From NCBI GenBank assembly GCA_021234155.1, contig JAJEKV010000063.1:1272947-1336946 (forward strand): a DNA stretch of 64,000 nt. Direction: 5' to 3'. A program made the position numbers and the translations under genes. This document shows, piece after piece, positions 24,771 through 36,390 of the stretch. The notes under the pieces were generated by a model, which did no database searches, was not told the origin of the DNA, and worked only from the letters and a program-made list of their open reading frames with translations. The stretch comes from Isoetes taiwanensis. Its lineage: Eukaryota > Streptophyta > Lycopodiopsida > Isoetales > Isoetaceae. Numbering within the stretch: position 1 is the stretch's first letter; each line of letters opens with the position of its first letter.

Positions 24771-26555
24771 TAAAACAATGTACATGAAAACTTATATTTA
24801 TATACTTTGCTAGACTGGGGCTCTTCACGGCTTCTCCTTGCGAATTCTCCTCACCGGGTGGAGGTCTTTGGGCCTGCTTGGTATGGATCGCGCAGAGGTT
24901 GCCTTCTTCAAAAAGTTGTACCAGCTCCACCTCTACTACCTCCTGCAGGGCTCGGACCATCAAGGGTGCAGATCTTGGTCTCCTCGGCTATGGCCGCTTC
25001 CTGGTGAGATCCCGCCGTCATTGATGTGGTTCGGTAGTCGTGGCCCATCTTGAACTCCTGGATAGACATTTGATGTAGGCGCTCGAAAAGAGACTTTCTG
25101 GATCATCGGACTGGTACCATTTGTTGGCAATGCCAAATATCTTTGGCAGCTCTTTGTCTTCGGGGATTTGGCCCATGGCGAACCTTCTTCGAAGAATCCA
25201 GTCGAGGTGGTGGAGGCTTGCTTTTCGACCCCGGGTCGGCTACCTTGTCGATCCATTGGGGAGATAAATCCCCGCATCTTTGCCTTTCTTCTTCTCGTAC
25301 TCCATATCTTGCTTGACTTTAAGTAGCTTTCCATTTGATGTTGCCCCCTTGACTTTGCATTGGATATGGTTGCGGCGTAGGCCTGGTCCGTTCTTGGCCT
25401 CCTTCTCCTCTTGTTCGATCTTGCTACATACTCTCCCTATGCCTAGCCTACGTCTCTTCCTTCCTTTTCTTCCGCAGATTTTCGCTCCCCCTTGCTGCCG
25501 TTCCCCTTAATCGAGTTGCTTTCGTATTTGCCGAGGTTGGTCCCTACGCTTGCTTTGCTCCCCTATTCTTCCCCGGTGTTGGGGTTGCTCCCCTACCATC
25601 GAGGGTTGCTCTTGCTACTTGCTCTTCCTCTGCTCTCCCTGTTGCTGGGGTTGCTCCTATTGCCGAGGTTACTCTCGCTACTTGCTCTTCCCCTGCCAGA
25701 AACAGACGCCACGATCTCAATTCCCCCAAGTCTTGCGATCATTCGCCTGAAGTGCTAAGTCGTTGCTCCTCCATGAGTGAAACGATTCGTCTGAAGAGCT
25801 TGAGTGGCTAAGTTCGTCGTCTGGCCTAGGTCGCAGGGCCTCAAGAATTTGCTTGTCGCCGCCCACCTTGAGTGCTTCAACGTTCTGGTGCAAGCTGGAG
25901 CTTCCAACCTTCCTAGCTACTTGTTTGGTCTTCCCAACAACTTAGCTTCCTTGATGGTGGCCTCTTCGAGCGATCTTGCCTCTATCTTCGCGGCTCCTTT
26001 GGATCGATCTCGTCGGCTGTTCGTTTGGTGGACACTCTTGTGGCAGCTTCGGAGATTAGCTTATAATTCGCCTTACAAGGGTAAAAGAGAGGTTCAAGCT
26101 ACCATTTGGGGAACTTCTAGGGAGTAGAGGTGCTTCCATAGGTTTATTAGCTACTTTTTCTTAAGAGTAAATTTTATTATAACTATGGGTTAATAATTCC
26201 CCCAATCACTTAACTATTTCTCCAAATTTCCTAATTCCTTTTTGGGCCAAGTAGTGGTCATTTCACGCCATTTTCTTTCAAGCTTTATTTTGAGCGATTT
26301 CTCATTCAATTTTTCACTTGAAAGGTGCGGTTCATGAACAACTTGAGCTCAAATTTACTAGAAGGTTTCTTTTGACTATATTATTTCTACCACTTAGACT
26401 ATACTTAATCTAATTACGACCCTACTAATGGGAAAAAATTTCTCCCACATTTCGCGGTTCAAGACTGGAATTCTCATTCCATTCCTTAGCTAGGCCAGTT
26501 AGTCTACCTATTCAGGGATATGGTCAGTGCTAGCTCTTGGTCAACCAAGAACATT

Positions 26556-26567
26556 GCTCTGATACCA
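26556..26567 (-). other. Primer-binding site of copy B (initiator-Met tRNA)
   Basis: The minus strand reads TGGTATCAGAGC one base from the LTR end. This is exactly the 12-base complement of plant initiator-Met tRNA 3' sequence used by many gypsy and copia elements. Confidence 0.9.
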
Positions 26568-26568
26568 T

Positions 26569-28206
26569 TGACGCCCTCGCTAAATATAATGGCCCGCCGT
26601 ACATTCGGCAGGAAATCCCCCATCCGGTCCATCAACCGCATGGGCCCTCCGTCTAACCCGCACTCTGAGAGAATCCTAGTGCGGGCAGGGGACACGAAGG
26701 TGTCTTGCGCGCCCTTCCCCTATGGGCTCCTATCACAGCGGAAGCATAAACAACGTCAGAACTAGCAATAGCAATACAACATACTACCTCAAAGGGTAGT
26801 CCATCACATATCCATAAGAGCAAAGAAGATAATCATAAACCATAAAACATAAGAGCTCCTACCCATGGCTCTGACTCATAAGGAGGATGACTGACTGGCT
26901 AGGCCTCAAGATAGAGCAGACCGAGTCATAACAATGGCAAGGGCTGGCATAAGACAATGGCTAGGGTTGACCACTCCATCCGCCCCTCCTGTGCATACTT
27001 TGCAGATGGGCTCAATCAGGCTCTGGCATGACTCTAGCCTTCCGGATACGCAATCCCATGGCATCACCCATCGGGACTACTCCAGGTTGCATCTCCCTGG
27101 TCCGCCGAGGAGGGGAAGGGTTGCATCTCCCCTTCCCGGGGTCTAGAGGTTCCACGGGCGGCTAGAGAATCGTGGCGACACACGATTCATACCCGACTGA
27201 ACCCCCCAAAACAAGAGCCAAGCCGACACTTGCAACTCTTGAGAGGCAGGGCGACACCATCGCCTCAGGAGGTGTCAGACCCATGCTCGGCCCACACGAA
27301 GTGACCGACCATAAGCCTAGCCCACTATGGGATCCCCCGTAGCCCCCCCTCGGCAAGGATCCTCCCTCCGCATTGCCTCTAGCCCGTTGTGTAGTCTTTG
27401 AGTCACATCATAGCCTCCATAGCCCGGTGGGTTCCTATGCACAGGCCGCAACTAATAGGAACTAAGGGATCTACACTAGGAGCATACTACATATGGCTCT
27501 AGGTCTCTACCCCCCTTCCCAATACAAGAGGAGGAACATGATCAACCAACATCACGTACATCATATCATGATAAACATCATAAGAACATCTTAACCTAAT
27601 CATACATATCTAACTTACAGTTAGGGTTCCTTGATTAGGGTTCAAGATGTTGAATAAGGGTTCTAGGATGGCTCTACTCTAGCTACGAAATACTAACCCA
27701 TCTGGAGTGCTAACTTCCAGATGATCTACCAAGAGCACTACTCTACATACCTGCTCCAGAAGCACTCCCTCCCAATCCTGGCATCTCCATGGTCTTCGAA
27801 GTGTTCGAGGTAGCTCCCACTCCTGCTGATGCGCTCACGCTCTGGGGGCTGCCATGCTATGCTGTGCCACAGCAGACGGTTCTCGAAACGGAGTTTCGAG
27901 CGCGAAGAAGGTTCCCAGACTGTTGGAGCCAGAAAAGAGGCCTAGGGTTAGGGTTTAGGCCTTTATAGGTTAGGGTTCACATGTTATGCCACGTGACTCC
28001 AATAGGGTAAGACCGTGTGGCGGGTGCCCAATAGGTTAAGGCCACGTGGAAAATGGTCTTAACCTAAGGTTGGCTAAGTTATATGAATAACTTAGTCATG
28101 CTCCCTAGTGCCACAATCTATGGTATACAAGGCTATGAAGATAGACTTGTATAGTGACGGGTCCAGGAATATACGTATTTATAGCGTATATTCCCCTGGA
28201 ACGTCA
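26569..28206 (-). repeat. Complete 1,638-bp LTR (5' LTR of copy B)
   Basis: It runs from TGACGTTCC (28,206 on the minus strand) to GGGCGTCA (26,569), with TGACG/CGTCA inverted ends. It sits against the primer-binding site, so it is a 5' LTR. No partner 3' LTR is adjacent; the best match in the window is 2,109-3,744. Confidence 0.88.
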
Positions 28207-28911
28207 CACTTGCTTACACAGGCGCTTGCAAATCGAGAATAGGGGTTTGTCGGGCTGGGAATTGTATCAGGGGATAGTAAGATCCTCTAAATACTATAAA
28301 AGAAAGGTGTAAGTAAGAATACAGTAAAGGATATTGAAATAACAAGAACAGTTAAAAATAGTGCTAAAAACTTACAGAAAAGAACCTCACTTTCTTCTTA
28401 GACAATAGCAGCCTTTGGAGGACTCAATCTGCGCGAAAACTTCGGCGCTGGATGCATCACGATCCGTCGACCAGGCGGTTGTCATAAGATCAAGTCGCAG
28501 AAGTATTCGTCGGTCGATCGCCTAGCAGGAGTTCGAGAGTTCGAGAGAACAGAGGAGGACGAAGGACACAGGATTTTGAGAAAACAGGGGAGGATGGATC
28601 GGTCGGGGAGGGAAGAGAGTGCAGTTATTTCTGGCTGCAACCTCGAACCTCGTAAAAGTGCCATAATGAATGTCTCGCACGTGCGGGCCATGTCATCCGT
28701 GACGTGGGTGTGCGGCATCCGTGACGTGGGTGTGCGGACTGCTGACATGGCCACGTCGGCCAGCCGCCGAAATGCCACAATGGCCACAATAAAATATTTA
28801 ATGTTAAAATGTTTTATATATTCTATGGTAAAATGTTATAGTTTTAATATTTTACGTTTTTAATGTTATAGTTATATGTATGGTTATGATAACTGACATA
28901 TGGTTATATGT
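28207..28911. other. Non-coding flank right of the LTR
   Basis: The DNA that flanks the retroelement has no recognisable gene. It contains a perfect 22-bp tandem duplication (CATCCGTGACGTGGGTGTGCGG, about 28,694-28,737). From 28,790 it turns into AT-rich ATATGGTTAT-type repeats that end at the palindrome at 28,912. A TATAAAAG at about 28,298 is not followed by a convincing gene. Confidence 0.45.
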
Positions 28912-28960
28912 ACAAGAAATTTATCGCGGCGGCCTTGGCCGCCGCGAACATTTCTTTTGT
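28912..28960. repeat. GC-core foldback (copy 1)
   Basis: A near-perfect 49-bp palindrome has arms ACAAGAAAT...ATTTCTTTTGT around the core CGCGGCGGCC/TT/GGCCGCCGCG (28,925-28,946). The same foldback recurs at 54,048-54,096. The left edge TACAAGAAAT recalls CACTA-transposon ends (CACTACAAGAAA), but no CACTA body is visible, so that is only a suggestion. Confidence 0.7.
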
Positions 28961-31040
28961 TTGATTCGATGCAAAGGCTACCTTGTGTATAAGATACTCA
29001 GCTCAAAAATTATCGGTTATCGGGTACCTAGCATTGGAAGATATCGAATGTTTTTCCACGTGCATCCATCCAAATAGATGCATGCAATGAGCACATATTC
29101 TATAGCCTGATGAGGATCTACTTCAACAAATCGACGAAAACACCACATTTCTAGGTGTACATTAACATAGATTATGGAGGTAGCAAGTGAAGATATCTGA
29201 CTGCTATTCGGCATTTTTCGTGAACTGGAAACGTTTAAAGGTTGAAGAGGGCAAAACACATTTTGTATAGACATGGCTTTCAATATTATACAATATTGGA
29301 GCCATATGATTCATTCAGGAATGCAAGCCTGGTGGCCATGCCAAAAAACATCTGTCGAGCTTCATATGTGAAGCCATATGCTTCATTAAGGAATGCGAGC
29401 TGGGTGGCCATGTCAAAAAACATTGTAGAGTTTCATATGCTAGATGTTAGGCAAGTAACAATTAAATAATAGTAATAATAAACATGTTGTTTATTATTAC
29501 TAAGATCGCCATGCACAAGATGACATCTCTTATACATTGTGCGGATAATGTTCACCATCTGCAGCAAGACAATGGAGGTGCCAATATGAATTGTAAATCT
29601 TTAAACAATCCTATGTTTGTATTGTGATACCTCAAAATAGCATTCCCTATATTTTGATTCTGAGAGTACATCTTTCAAACGAGGAGCAGCCCATCCATCT
29701 CTACCTGAATATTACTATTAGATATGCAGCAGAAAATAAGTTACTACGCCAGTTTGAACACCTAATAATGTATGTACGAGGAATGAGGACATTCAAATAG
29801 CAAACAACAGATTCTATGATGCCTACCAATAAAGGACATCACTAACATATGCAAGCGTAACAGATGTGGTGTTGGACTCCGAATGCCAGCAGCTTGCAGT
29901 CTGTAAATGCACCAAATTTTTACAAATAAGCCAATAAGTGAAGAATTGAACCAAAACATATGACACGCACATATTCACTGCTAGAATGAGCGCATTTCTT
30001 CTCAAGCGATGATTACTGCATGAAAACTTGCTTGGCTAGAAGTCTATTGGTGGTCAAAGCAGATGCCATCTACTTCTACAACAGTCGCATGCCCTACCTC
30101 TCTATACGACTATTACCAGCAATACATGGCATAAAATGTGATAGTAGCATTTCACGAAATGCCCATTATATTATATTTTGAACTCTATGTATACCTTGCA
30201 AGATTTCTCATTTCTTTTTTAGCCCATATGCTTGCAATAGCCATGCCATCACGGATCACCTGCATGAATAAGATAGCAATTTTGGGTTTCCAAGAGAACA
30301 TTGCCTTAGCATCTTTTGTATGCATGAGCTAGAACTAAGGCTATCACGGATCAGATTTTGATGCTCACCTTAAGACGCATTTATGTGCTGGCAACTTCAA
30401 ACTCCGAATTACAAAGAGTTGCGCAAGTAAAAATTGAAATCTAAACAAAAAATAAGATTGTCACACATGATTGCAGTTGAAACAATGCTCACCAGATTGT
30501 ACCTCCGCTTCATACCTGAAGAAGCCCTATATTCCATGCCCTAAAATCCACTGTCCTGATATCTGTATGCAAATAAGCAAGGTTTTGTTTTGAAAGAACA
30601 AAAATATAAAGGAAAAAAGGATGACATTGTCGGACCAAGAACTGAAGAACTGATCGGAAAAACCACAGCGAAGGAGCTCGTGAGGGCATATGGAGCCTAC
30701 AAACGTGCCATTGCTAACCCCTTTTTTTTTCTATCAATTGACGAAGCCATTCACGAAGCCGGAAACCAAGCGTTAGCATGTAGCTGGAAATGACACGTAC
30801 AACAAATATAACGTTGATGTATGATTATATATGTTGTGATATATGGTTTATATTTAATGTTATATGGTTACAAGTTTATATGGTTATGATAATTGACATA
30901 TGGTTATATGCTTATATATTTACATGGTTGTATGGTTTATATTTAATGTCTATAATTATATATGGTTTATATGTTATATGGTTTTTATATCTTAATATTT
31001 TATTGTTTATTGATTTGTAGTGTCCATGGCTATATGGTTT
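28961..31040. other. Low-information stretch with AT-rich repeats at its right end
   Basis: No gene or known element was recognised at 28,961-30,790. A locally duplicated motif CAT(A)TGATTCATT..GGAATGC occurs at about 29,305 and 29,378. From about 30,800 to 31,015 the sequence is an ATATGGTTATAT-rich array; a piece of it (ATGGTTATGATAAYTGACATATGGTTATATG) also occurs at 28,879-28,910. TTGTAGTG at 31,015-31,022 is the reverse of a CACTACAA end, weakly supporting a CACTA remnant between the two arrays. Confidence 0.35.
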
Positions 31041-31079
31041 TAATGTGTGCTCTTTCATTTAGGAAGGAAGGAAGGTATT

Positions 31080-31740
31080 TTTATCGTCCACGGAGACCAA
31101 TCGGTCTATGGGACCCAATAAAAAAGCGCAGCGAGCGGATTACTACCCGGATTAAAAAGCCCCCGCCCCGAAGGGTTTTCGAGGGAAAAACCGTGGCAGC
31201 AATTAGCCTGCTGACAAACTGTTCAAATATACAAAATGCAAAAACACACAAATACATACACTCATGCACCGCACCCGTAGTGCCTGATCAGCGGGCAGCC
31301 AGGCGGGGGCAAAGGTGAGCTCGCAGATCTAGTACCTCCTGAATGTACAACCCCAGAGCACGTATTGACAGTGTGTTCTCATCAGCAAATGTAGGGGCAA
31401 GTCCAGCCGTACTAAGGGAGCGTATCTGGCCCGGATCTGACTGAATGCTGGGCAACTCTGGAAAGTGTGAGACTCATCCTCAATGGCACCCGTTTGACAG
31501 CACTGACAAAGCCTGTCCTGGCGGGGCTCCCCAATCCACCTGCTCGTCTCGATGCGAAGATGGTGGGCACCTGTGCGAATGGAGGCAATGAGTCTGCACT
31601 TCTTCAGGGGCAGCTGGGAACGCAGGTAGAGCTGACACGGAGTTGATGTGCTCCTTGTAGTGGGCCGTTTTGACCTGCTCTAGAGCGCCGGGGAGCATGT
31701 GAGATGAGCAGAATGGAGCCAAGGAAGCCCAACATAGGAC
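31080..31740 (-). mobile_element. 3' end of a LINE (non-LTR retrotransposon), truncated
   Basis: The minus strand encodes the C-terminal end of a LINE reverse-transcriptase protein. It reads GAHHLRIETSRWIGEPRQDR, then the zinc-knuckle-like LCQCCQTGAIEDESHTFQSC (about 31,470-31,560). This is the C..C...ED..H....C signature that follows reverse transcriptase in jockey/RTE-type LINEs. Upstream KTAHYKEHINSVSAL fits the same region. After a frame change the 3' part contains LSIRALGLYIQEV-like sequence and a 3' region with the AACCCTTCGGGGCGGGG/AATCCGGG block. The reverse-transcriptase core is missing, so it is a 5'-truncated copy, as is usual for LINEs. Confidence 0.65.
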
Positions 31741-31850
31741 ATTGCCCTAGGCTCCAATGGAGGAAGATGGCCTGCTTATTGTTGCACCCGTACAACGAGA
31801 GGTCTTTGCAGAGGGCATCATAACTACAGTTGATCCTTTTGATAATGTGA

Positions 31851-33534
31851 ATGATGAAAGGCTGGGAGATGATTATCTTGGAGTTGGCATTGGGAAGCTT
31901 CTTATCCAAGTTGATACAATCATGTCCCAGGGAAGCTTTAGTGACTGCATTGTGTGCTCTGGGGTTGTTGGAGTCCCAAACTCAGTTAAGATGGCCAATT
32001 AGGTATATTGTACACAAGAATGGTGAGAACTTGGAAGGCCCAACTGAACTACATACCCCAAGACCCACCCCAGGCAATCTGGAAGATTTGGTGGTGGATG
32101 AGCATCCTTTGATCACAAGGAAGAGGCGTTACATTTTTCATAAAAGGCTGCCAAGGGTGCCCAAGAGGGCTATAAGTGACAAATATTTAGAAAGGATGGA
32201 AAGTATGGCCCCAACCAAAGAAAACCTAGAGGCAATTAGGGGACAAGAGTGTTGTAATCTAGATTGCACAGTTCAGTACAGTGTGGATGACCTCGTAGAG
32301 ATAAGGTCCCAATACATTGGACAGCTTCAGAAAGATAGGATTAATTTCATCTACTCCTTGTATAGAAATTCCAGCTATGATGAAAACACAGGAAGGTTAC
32401 TTTATCGATTGAGGGGCCTGAAGGCATGTATAAGAGCATTGAGATGGATTTTTGGCGTGAGCAAGTCTTCATTTTACAGATACTGGGAGCAGGTCAGAAA
32501 AGGGCACAGGTTGTTCCAACATGGCAATGCACTGACTTTGAAACCTAAAGCAAACACTTTGAAGGCCATTGCAGTCTTCGAGAGCTTTGTGAGATACATG
32601 TCTCAATCTATGCCCCACAAGTCGAAGGTGAACGAGCACGGTGTGCGAGTGGTCCAAAGGGTGTTGCCACAACATTACATCCAGAAAGAGTGCCTTAAAG
32701 AGGTCAACTCCATCCTAGAAACTACTGGAGGTCGGCCTCTTTCTCAATCACATTTCAGCAAGTTATAGAGAACTCATTTCTCAGACGTGTGTGTCCTGCA
32801 ACACATGCCATTTTCAAAGTGCAACACTTGCATTCAACTGAAGGATACACTTGCATCAACTGCAATAGAGAAAGAAAGAATGGCAATTAGGGAGCAATTT
32901 GCAGATCACCAAAGGGACCAAATATCATGTAGACAGTTGTATTGGCAGTGGAGAACATTTTCCCAGATGCAGCCTGACAGATTTTTGTGTATAATTCATG
33001 ATAAGATGGACCAACACAAGACTTTCTTGCCAAAGCTAGATCCTTTGCCCAAGCGTTGTCAGAATGCTTTTCAGATGAAAGTAAGTCTGGCAGGTGTGTT
33101 AACATATGGGCATGGAACTAGAACCTATGGTCATTTTGTGCTCGATCTATGGAGGGATGATCCAAATTTTCATGTGAGTTCTATTTTCAAGTGCTTGAGA
33201 ACACTAGAGAAAGGATCGATAGAAGGGAGGAGGTATTCTCCACCAGCCCCCATTTTTTAGGCTTTGATGGATGATCAACCACTCTGTTACTAAAGGCAGA
33301 TAAAAGAGCTCACATCCAAGGTATCGAAAGAATCAAGGAGGACTTGGGATGATTTTCCCTTACTTGAGAAACAACTGCCAGAGGAGCTATGTGTTGGACA
33401 GTTGTTGGAAAGAAAACTAGAATAGATGGATGTTTGGGGCAATGTCATAGTTGACAGCAGTGGGAGTATTTAAGGTTGTGAAAGTGGGGTTCATGATGGT
33501 TGGGCATACGCATGATGATATAGATGCAGGGTAA
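31851..33534 (+). pseudogene. DUF7869-like gene, broken
   Basis: One frame stays open from 31,851 to 33,260 except for a single in-frame stop (TAG at 32,766-32,768). The N-terminal part (from about 32,000) is basic and contains a WIFGVSKSSFYRYWEQVRKG helix-turn-helix-like segment. After the stop come CNTCIQLKDTL, the hallmark FLCIIHDKMDQHKTFLPKLD (about 32,980-33,045) and GVLTYGHG...HFVLDLWRDDPNF. A frame change follows, and the closing block VGFMMVGHTHDDIDAG lies at 33,484-33,531. These are the ordered motifs of proteins annotated DUF7869 in plants and invertebrates (D.MDQ.KT, a conserved Asp block, VGHTHEDID), suspected to derive from transposases. The first 50 codons are probably not part of the protein. 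The C-terminal end is missing. Function is unknown. Confidence 0.6.
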
Positions 33535-33539
33535 ATTTT

Positions 33540-34075
33540 AAGGGCCTAGATATTTTTAAGGGCGTATAAATGTTGGCTAAACCTGTGAAAAATAAGGATT
33601 CATGCTCTTTTTTTTTGGCGAAATTTGGTAAAATAAGGACCTTCAATTATCTTTCAACTTGGCTAAAATGCAAAGTTGAAATGCTTTCGAAATTCTTTTG
33701 TTGGCGAATTTCCCTTTGTTCATAGCTAAAGTGCACCTACTTAACTAGATTTATCAATTTCACTAGTTAACTACTTGTTACACCTTCATGGCGGCTATTC
33801 TAGTTCAATAATAACGAGAAGATGGCAATGTGCTAGGCCACGTTTCTAAAAATTTATTGTGTTGTGTGCTTCAATTTTTATGAGGTATTTTCATTATTGC
33901 ATTTGAAACATATGCTAGCACTTTACCAATTGCCCTAATTCAAATGTATCTTAATTGTTAGAAGTTTGGACTTATTTGTTACTAATTTGTCTTATCTTAA
34001 AAAAAATCATCTTATCTTATCTTTGGATTTGTGTAAATACCAATTTTCCAAAACTTTTCAAAACATCCCTAATAG
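33540..34075. other. AT-rich stretch, nothing recognised
   Basis: No open frame, terminal repeat or RNA signature was recognised. The sequence is AT-rich with short T runs and separates the DUF7869-like remnant from the repeats that start at 34,076. Confidence 0.5.
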
Positions 34076-34119
34076 TTCTAGAAATACTACGGCTAGCCAT
34101 GGACAAGAATGCTGAAGAA
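34076..34119. repeat. 44-bp direct repeat, left copy
   Basis: TTCTAGAAATACTACGGCTA and the following 24 bp recur exactly at 34,866-34,909. The right copy is fused to the end of a 185-bp repeat unit, which suggests a template switch or insertion joint. Confidence 0.8.
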
Positions 34120-34184
34120 TGCTCTCTGGGCATCTCCTTGATAACCAAAAACAAGTACATACAGATAGCGAGCTAGTGAAACCA

Positions 34185-34250
34185 TTATGGCCGGGATTAA
34201 AAAACCTCGCCCTTTCGGGTTTTCGAGGAAAAACCCTGACAATAATGGGA
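34185..34250. repeat. Block shared with the LINE 3' region
   Basis: The stretch GGGATTAAAAAACCTCGCCC, then TTTCGGGTTTTCGAGGAAAAACC, closely resembles 31,148-31,195 inside the LINE 3' end. It is probably a second short 3' fragment of the same LINE family. Confidence 0.45.
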
Positions 34251-34474
34251 TCACTAACCGATGCTAGGTCCAAACATAATAGATCTTGTACCCTCATGCT
34301 GACTAGCCTTATTGGGAGAAAATACACTACAGCAAAGAAATAGCCAAAGACGACACATGTTTGAATTGTCTTCTCCATTGATCTTCATCTTGAGCTCCGA
34401 ATCCCAAGCCCTACTCCAAACCGCCACGCTAAACCCTGCATACACAAAAAAGACAAACCAAAGGCCACCAAGGC

Positions 34475-34640
34475 CATCTAGCCACCAAGGCTTCCAACTA
34501 GGCACCAAGCCTTCCACTAGGCACACCGGCCTCAACCAGGCACAAAGGCCCCAACAAGGCACACCGGCCTCAACCAGGCACAAAGGCCCCAAGCAGGCAC
34601 TAGGCCTCAAACTAGGCACAAGGTCTCCAACAAAGTGCTA
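34475..34640. repeat. Minisatellite rich in CAAGGC/CCAACTAGGCAC
   Basis: A degenerate array of 15-20-bp GC-rich units (for example GGCACACCGGCCTCAACCA and GGCACAAAGGCCCCAACAA) includes one larger unit of about 39 bp repeated at about 34,520-34,595. Open frames on both strands here are repeat artefacts. Confidence 0.75.
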
Positions 34641-34684
34641 GTTTGCAAACAAGACATAACAACAGGAGAAGGGTGGGGGGGTGG

Positions 34685-34869
34685 GCCAAACCGTAGGGAG
34701 AAGAAAGAAGAGGAAAGGAGATGTTTCAAGAGAGCTGATGAGCGAGAACATGACGAAGAAGCACATAAATAGGGAAAAGCACAAACTAACTGCTAACTAC
34801 CAACCGCCTCCGTATTTCCAGAACCTCGTTTTCCTTCTATTCGTTGAAACGAAGGAAAACGTCATTTCT
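34685..34869. repeat. 185-bp direct repeat, left copy
   Basis: This copy is identical or nearly so to 36,854-37,038, with about 2 kb between. The ends (GCCAAACCGTAGGG...CGTCATTTCT) do not follow the TG...CA rule, so it is not a standard small LTR pair. It includes a 13-bp inverted motif (CGTTTTCCTTC...GAAGGAAAACG). Confidence 0.8.
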
Positions 34870-36390
34870 AGAAATACTACGGCTAGCCATGGACAAGAAT
34901 GCTGAAGAAGAGGCAGGAGTAATATAAAAAACCTTTGAGCAGGGCAAGGAGACAGAGGTTGCACACCTCAAATGTAAGAAGCCTAGCAGCTGAGTGACAA
35001 AACATCCCGTTGTAAGATCACATATCATGCACATTCCAGATCCGAAACCATTTCTAAAGAGCACCCACCATGGTAAGCAACTATTGCTTCGTCTAGCAAC
35101 TTTAAGAAAACCTTGAGTCCAAGGAGGCTTAACATGGAAACCTTAGTTATGGGTTAAAAAAATAACACCTTAGTTACCAACACATAGAATAGACAAATAA
35201 CTACCATAGTAACAACTTAGTTAAGGGTTATATGATAACCGTTAAAAGATAAGCTAGGTTAAATGGTATGAAGTAAATGTGGCATGAAGTAATGTGTATG
35301 TGAATGTTATGAAAAGAAATAGGTTAAGCTCGACCAAACCTAGCAAACTCAGATGAGACCAAGAAAAAACTTAAAATAACCTCGAACAAAATGGGCGCAC
35401 TCTGACGCAAAGTTCAATTTCTTCATGTCTCTATTTTAGGAAGAGGCAATCCACGTATACTATATGGGTTATAAGTAGGTGGTTCGGTTTGAGAATACCA
35501 CTAAAACGCAAACATTCCGTTACAGCAAGGTCTGGGTGTAAGGAGGCAGAGCAAAGCGGCAGAGCAAGGCGGCCGATGTGAGAAGGTGCAAGAAAAAGAC
35601 GATCATGGCATGGCGAGGCAACCGGAGCAGGCAGGTGAGGCGAGGATCTGCCGCCAGGACCCAAAGAAAACGGCATGCTTCCAGCAAAAAACAGGGCTAA
35701 AATTTTTTCTCCAGGATCGCAAAATCAGGGCTAAATCTGAATCCGAGTCTACAGAACAGGGCACTCCATAAACCGGTCGGGTAAAATTGATCAGTTCAAG
35801 AAGGAAAACAGATGACAGGCAAACGACTCGTGCAGAGACCACCAAACACAGGAATGTCTTGGCCTTTCCTGAGAATAGCTATCATGAGTTGAACACAAAC
35901 TAAAATACCCGGTCAGAATTGGATAACCAAAACGAAATTATTAGCCTGGAGATTATGAAGCTTGACAGAACAAGAAATTGTTAAAGAACCATCTCAAAGA
36001 ACCAACCATTCCTGTAACCTTTCTCCAGAAAACTTTGTCTTTTATTTAGCATAAACCAAACAAAACCATAACCAAACAACTGAGCAGATTAAGCAGAACG
36101 TCAGAACAGAGAACAGAGAACAGAACAGAGAATTGCACCACCAGCTTCCCACCGAAAGTTAGAACTGGCAAAACCCCAAGACTCATGACAGAGTGACCAC
36201 AGATCCATCAAGCCCTATTCTTGGGCCGTTTTTCAAACCATCAAACGGAGTAAAATCCCCCATTTCATAGCACTCCGCAACCCCTGGCCCTTCCCTATCC
36301 CTGATGCATATTATCTTTTTCCTGTAAGAAATCAAAGCTTTACCTCTCGATGATGCTCTTGGGCTGTTTGCGTCCCGTGAACTTGTGCGA
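34870..36390. other. Non-coding interior between 185-bp repeats
   Basis: There is no recognisable gene. The sequence includes GCAGAGCAA-type short repeats (35,545-35,570) and AGAACAGAGAACAG repeats (36,100-36,130). It could hold the introns or 3' part of the small coiled-coil gene that begins at 36,741 on the minus strand, but no exon was identified. Confidence 0.35.

Larger units (their letters stand above)
24439..28206 (-). mobile_element. Retroelement half 'copy B': full LTR, primer-binding site, leader and TA/hairpin end
   Basis: On the minus strand this is a complete 5' LTR, a primer-binding site for initiator-Met tRNA and about 2.1 kb of leader. The leader carries an Arg/Glu-rich low-complexity stretch and a gag-like stretch containing IQKVSFRAPTSNVYPGVQDG. 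The segment ends at the hairpin/TA end. There is no pol, so it is half an element or a large non-autonomous derivative. Its LTR is nearly identical to the one at 2,109-3,744, whose internal side ends in a TA/hairpin junction at about 8 kb. The two may be the halves of a single gypsy-type element split by later events. It is a broken fossil. Confidence 0.7.

Noticed and set aside
28911-31022. Complete CACTA transposon from 28,911 to 31,022
   Set aside because: The left end has TACAAGAAA rather than CACTACAAGAAA, the right TTGTAGTG lacks the rest of the terminal repeat, and no transposase or 3-bp duplication was found.
34475-34640. Pro/Gln/Arg- or Leu/Trp/Cys-rich protein
   Set aside because: Both readings arise from a minisatellite; neither shows a start context or conserved domain.
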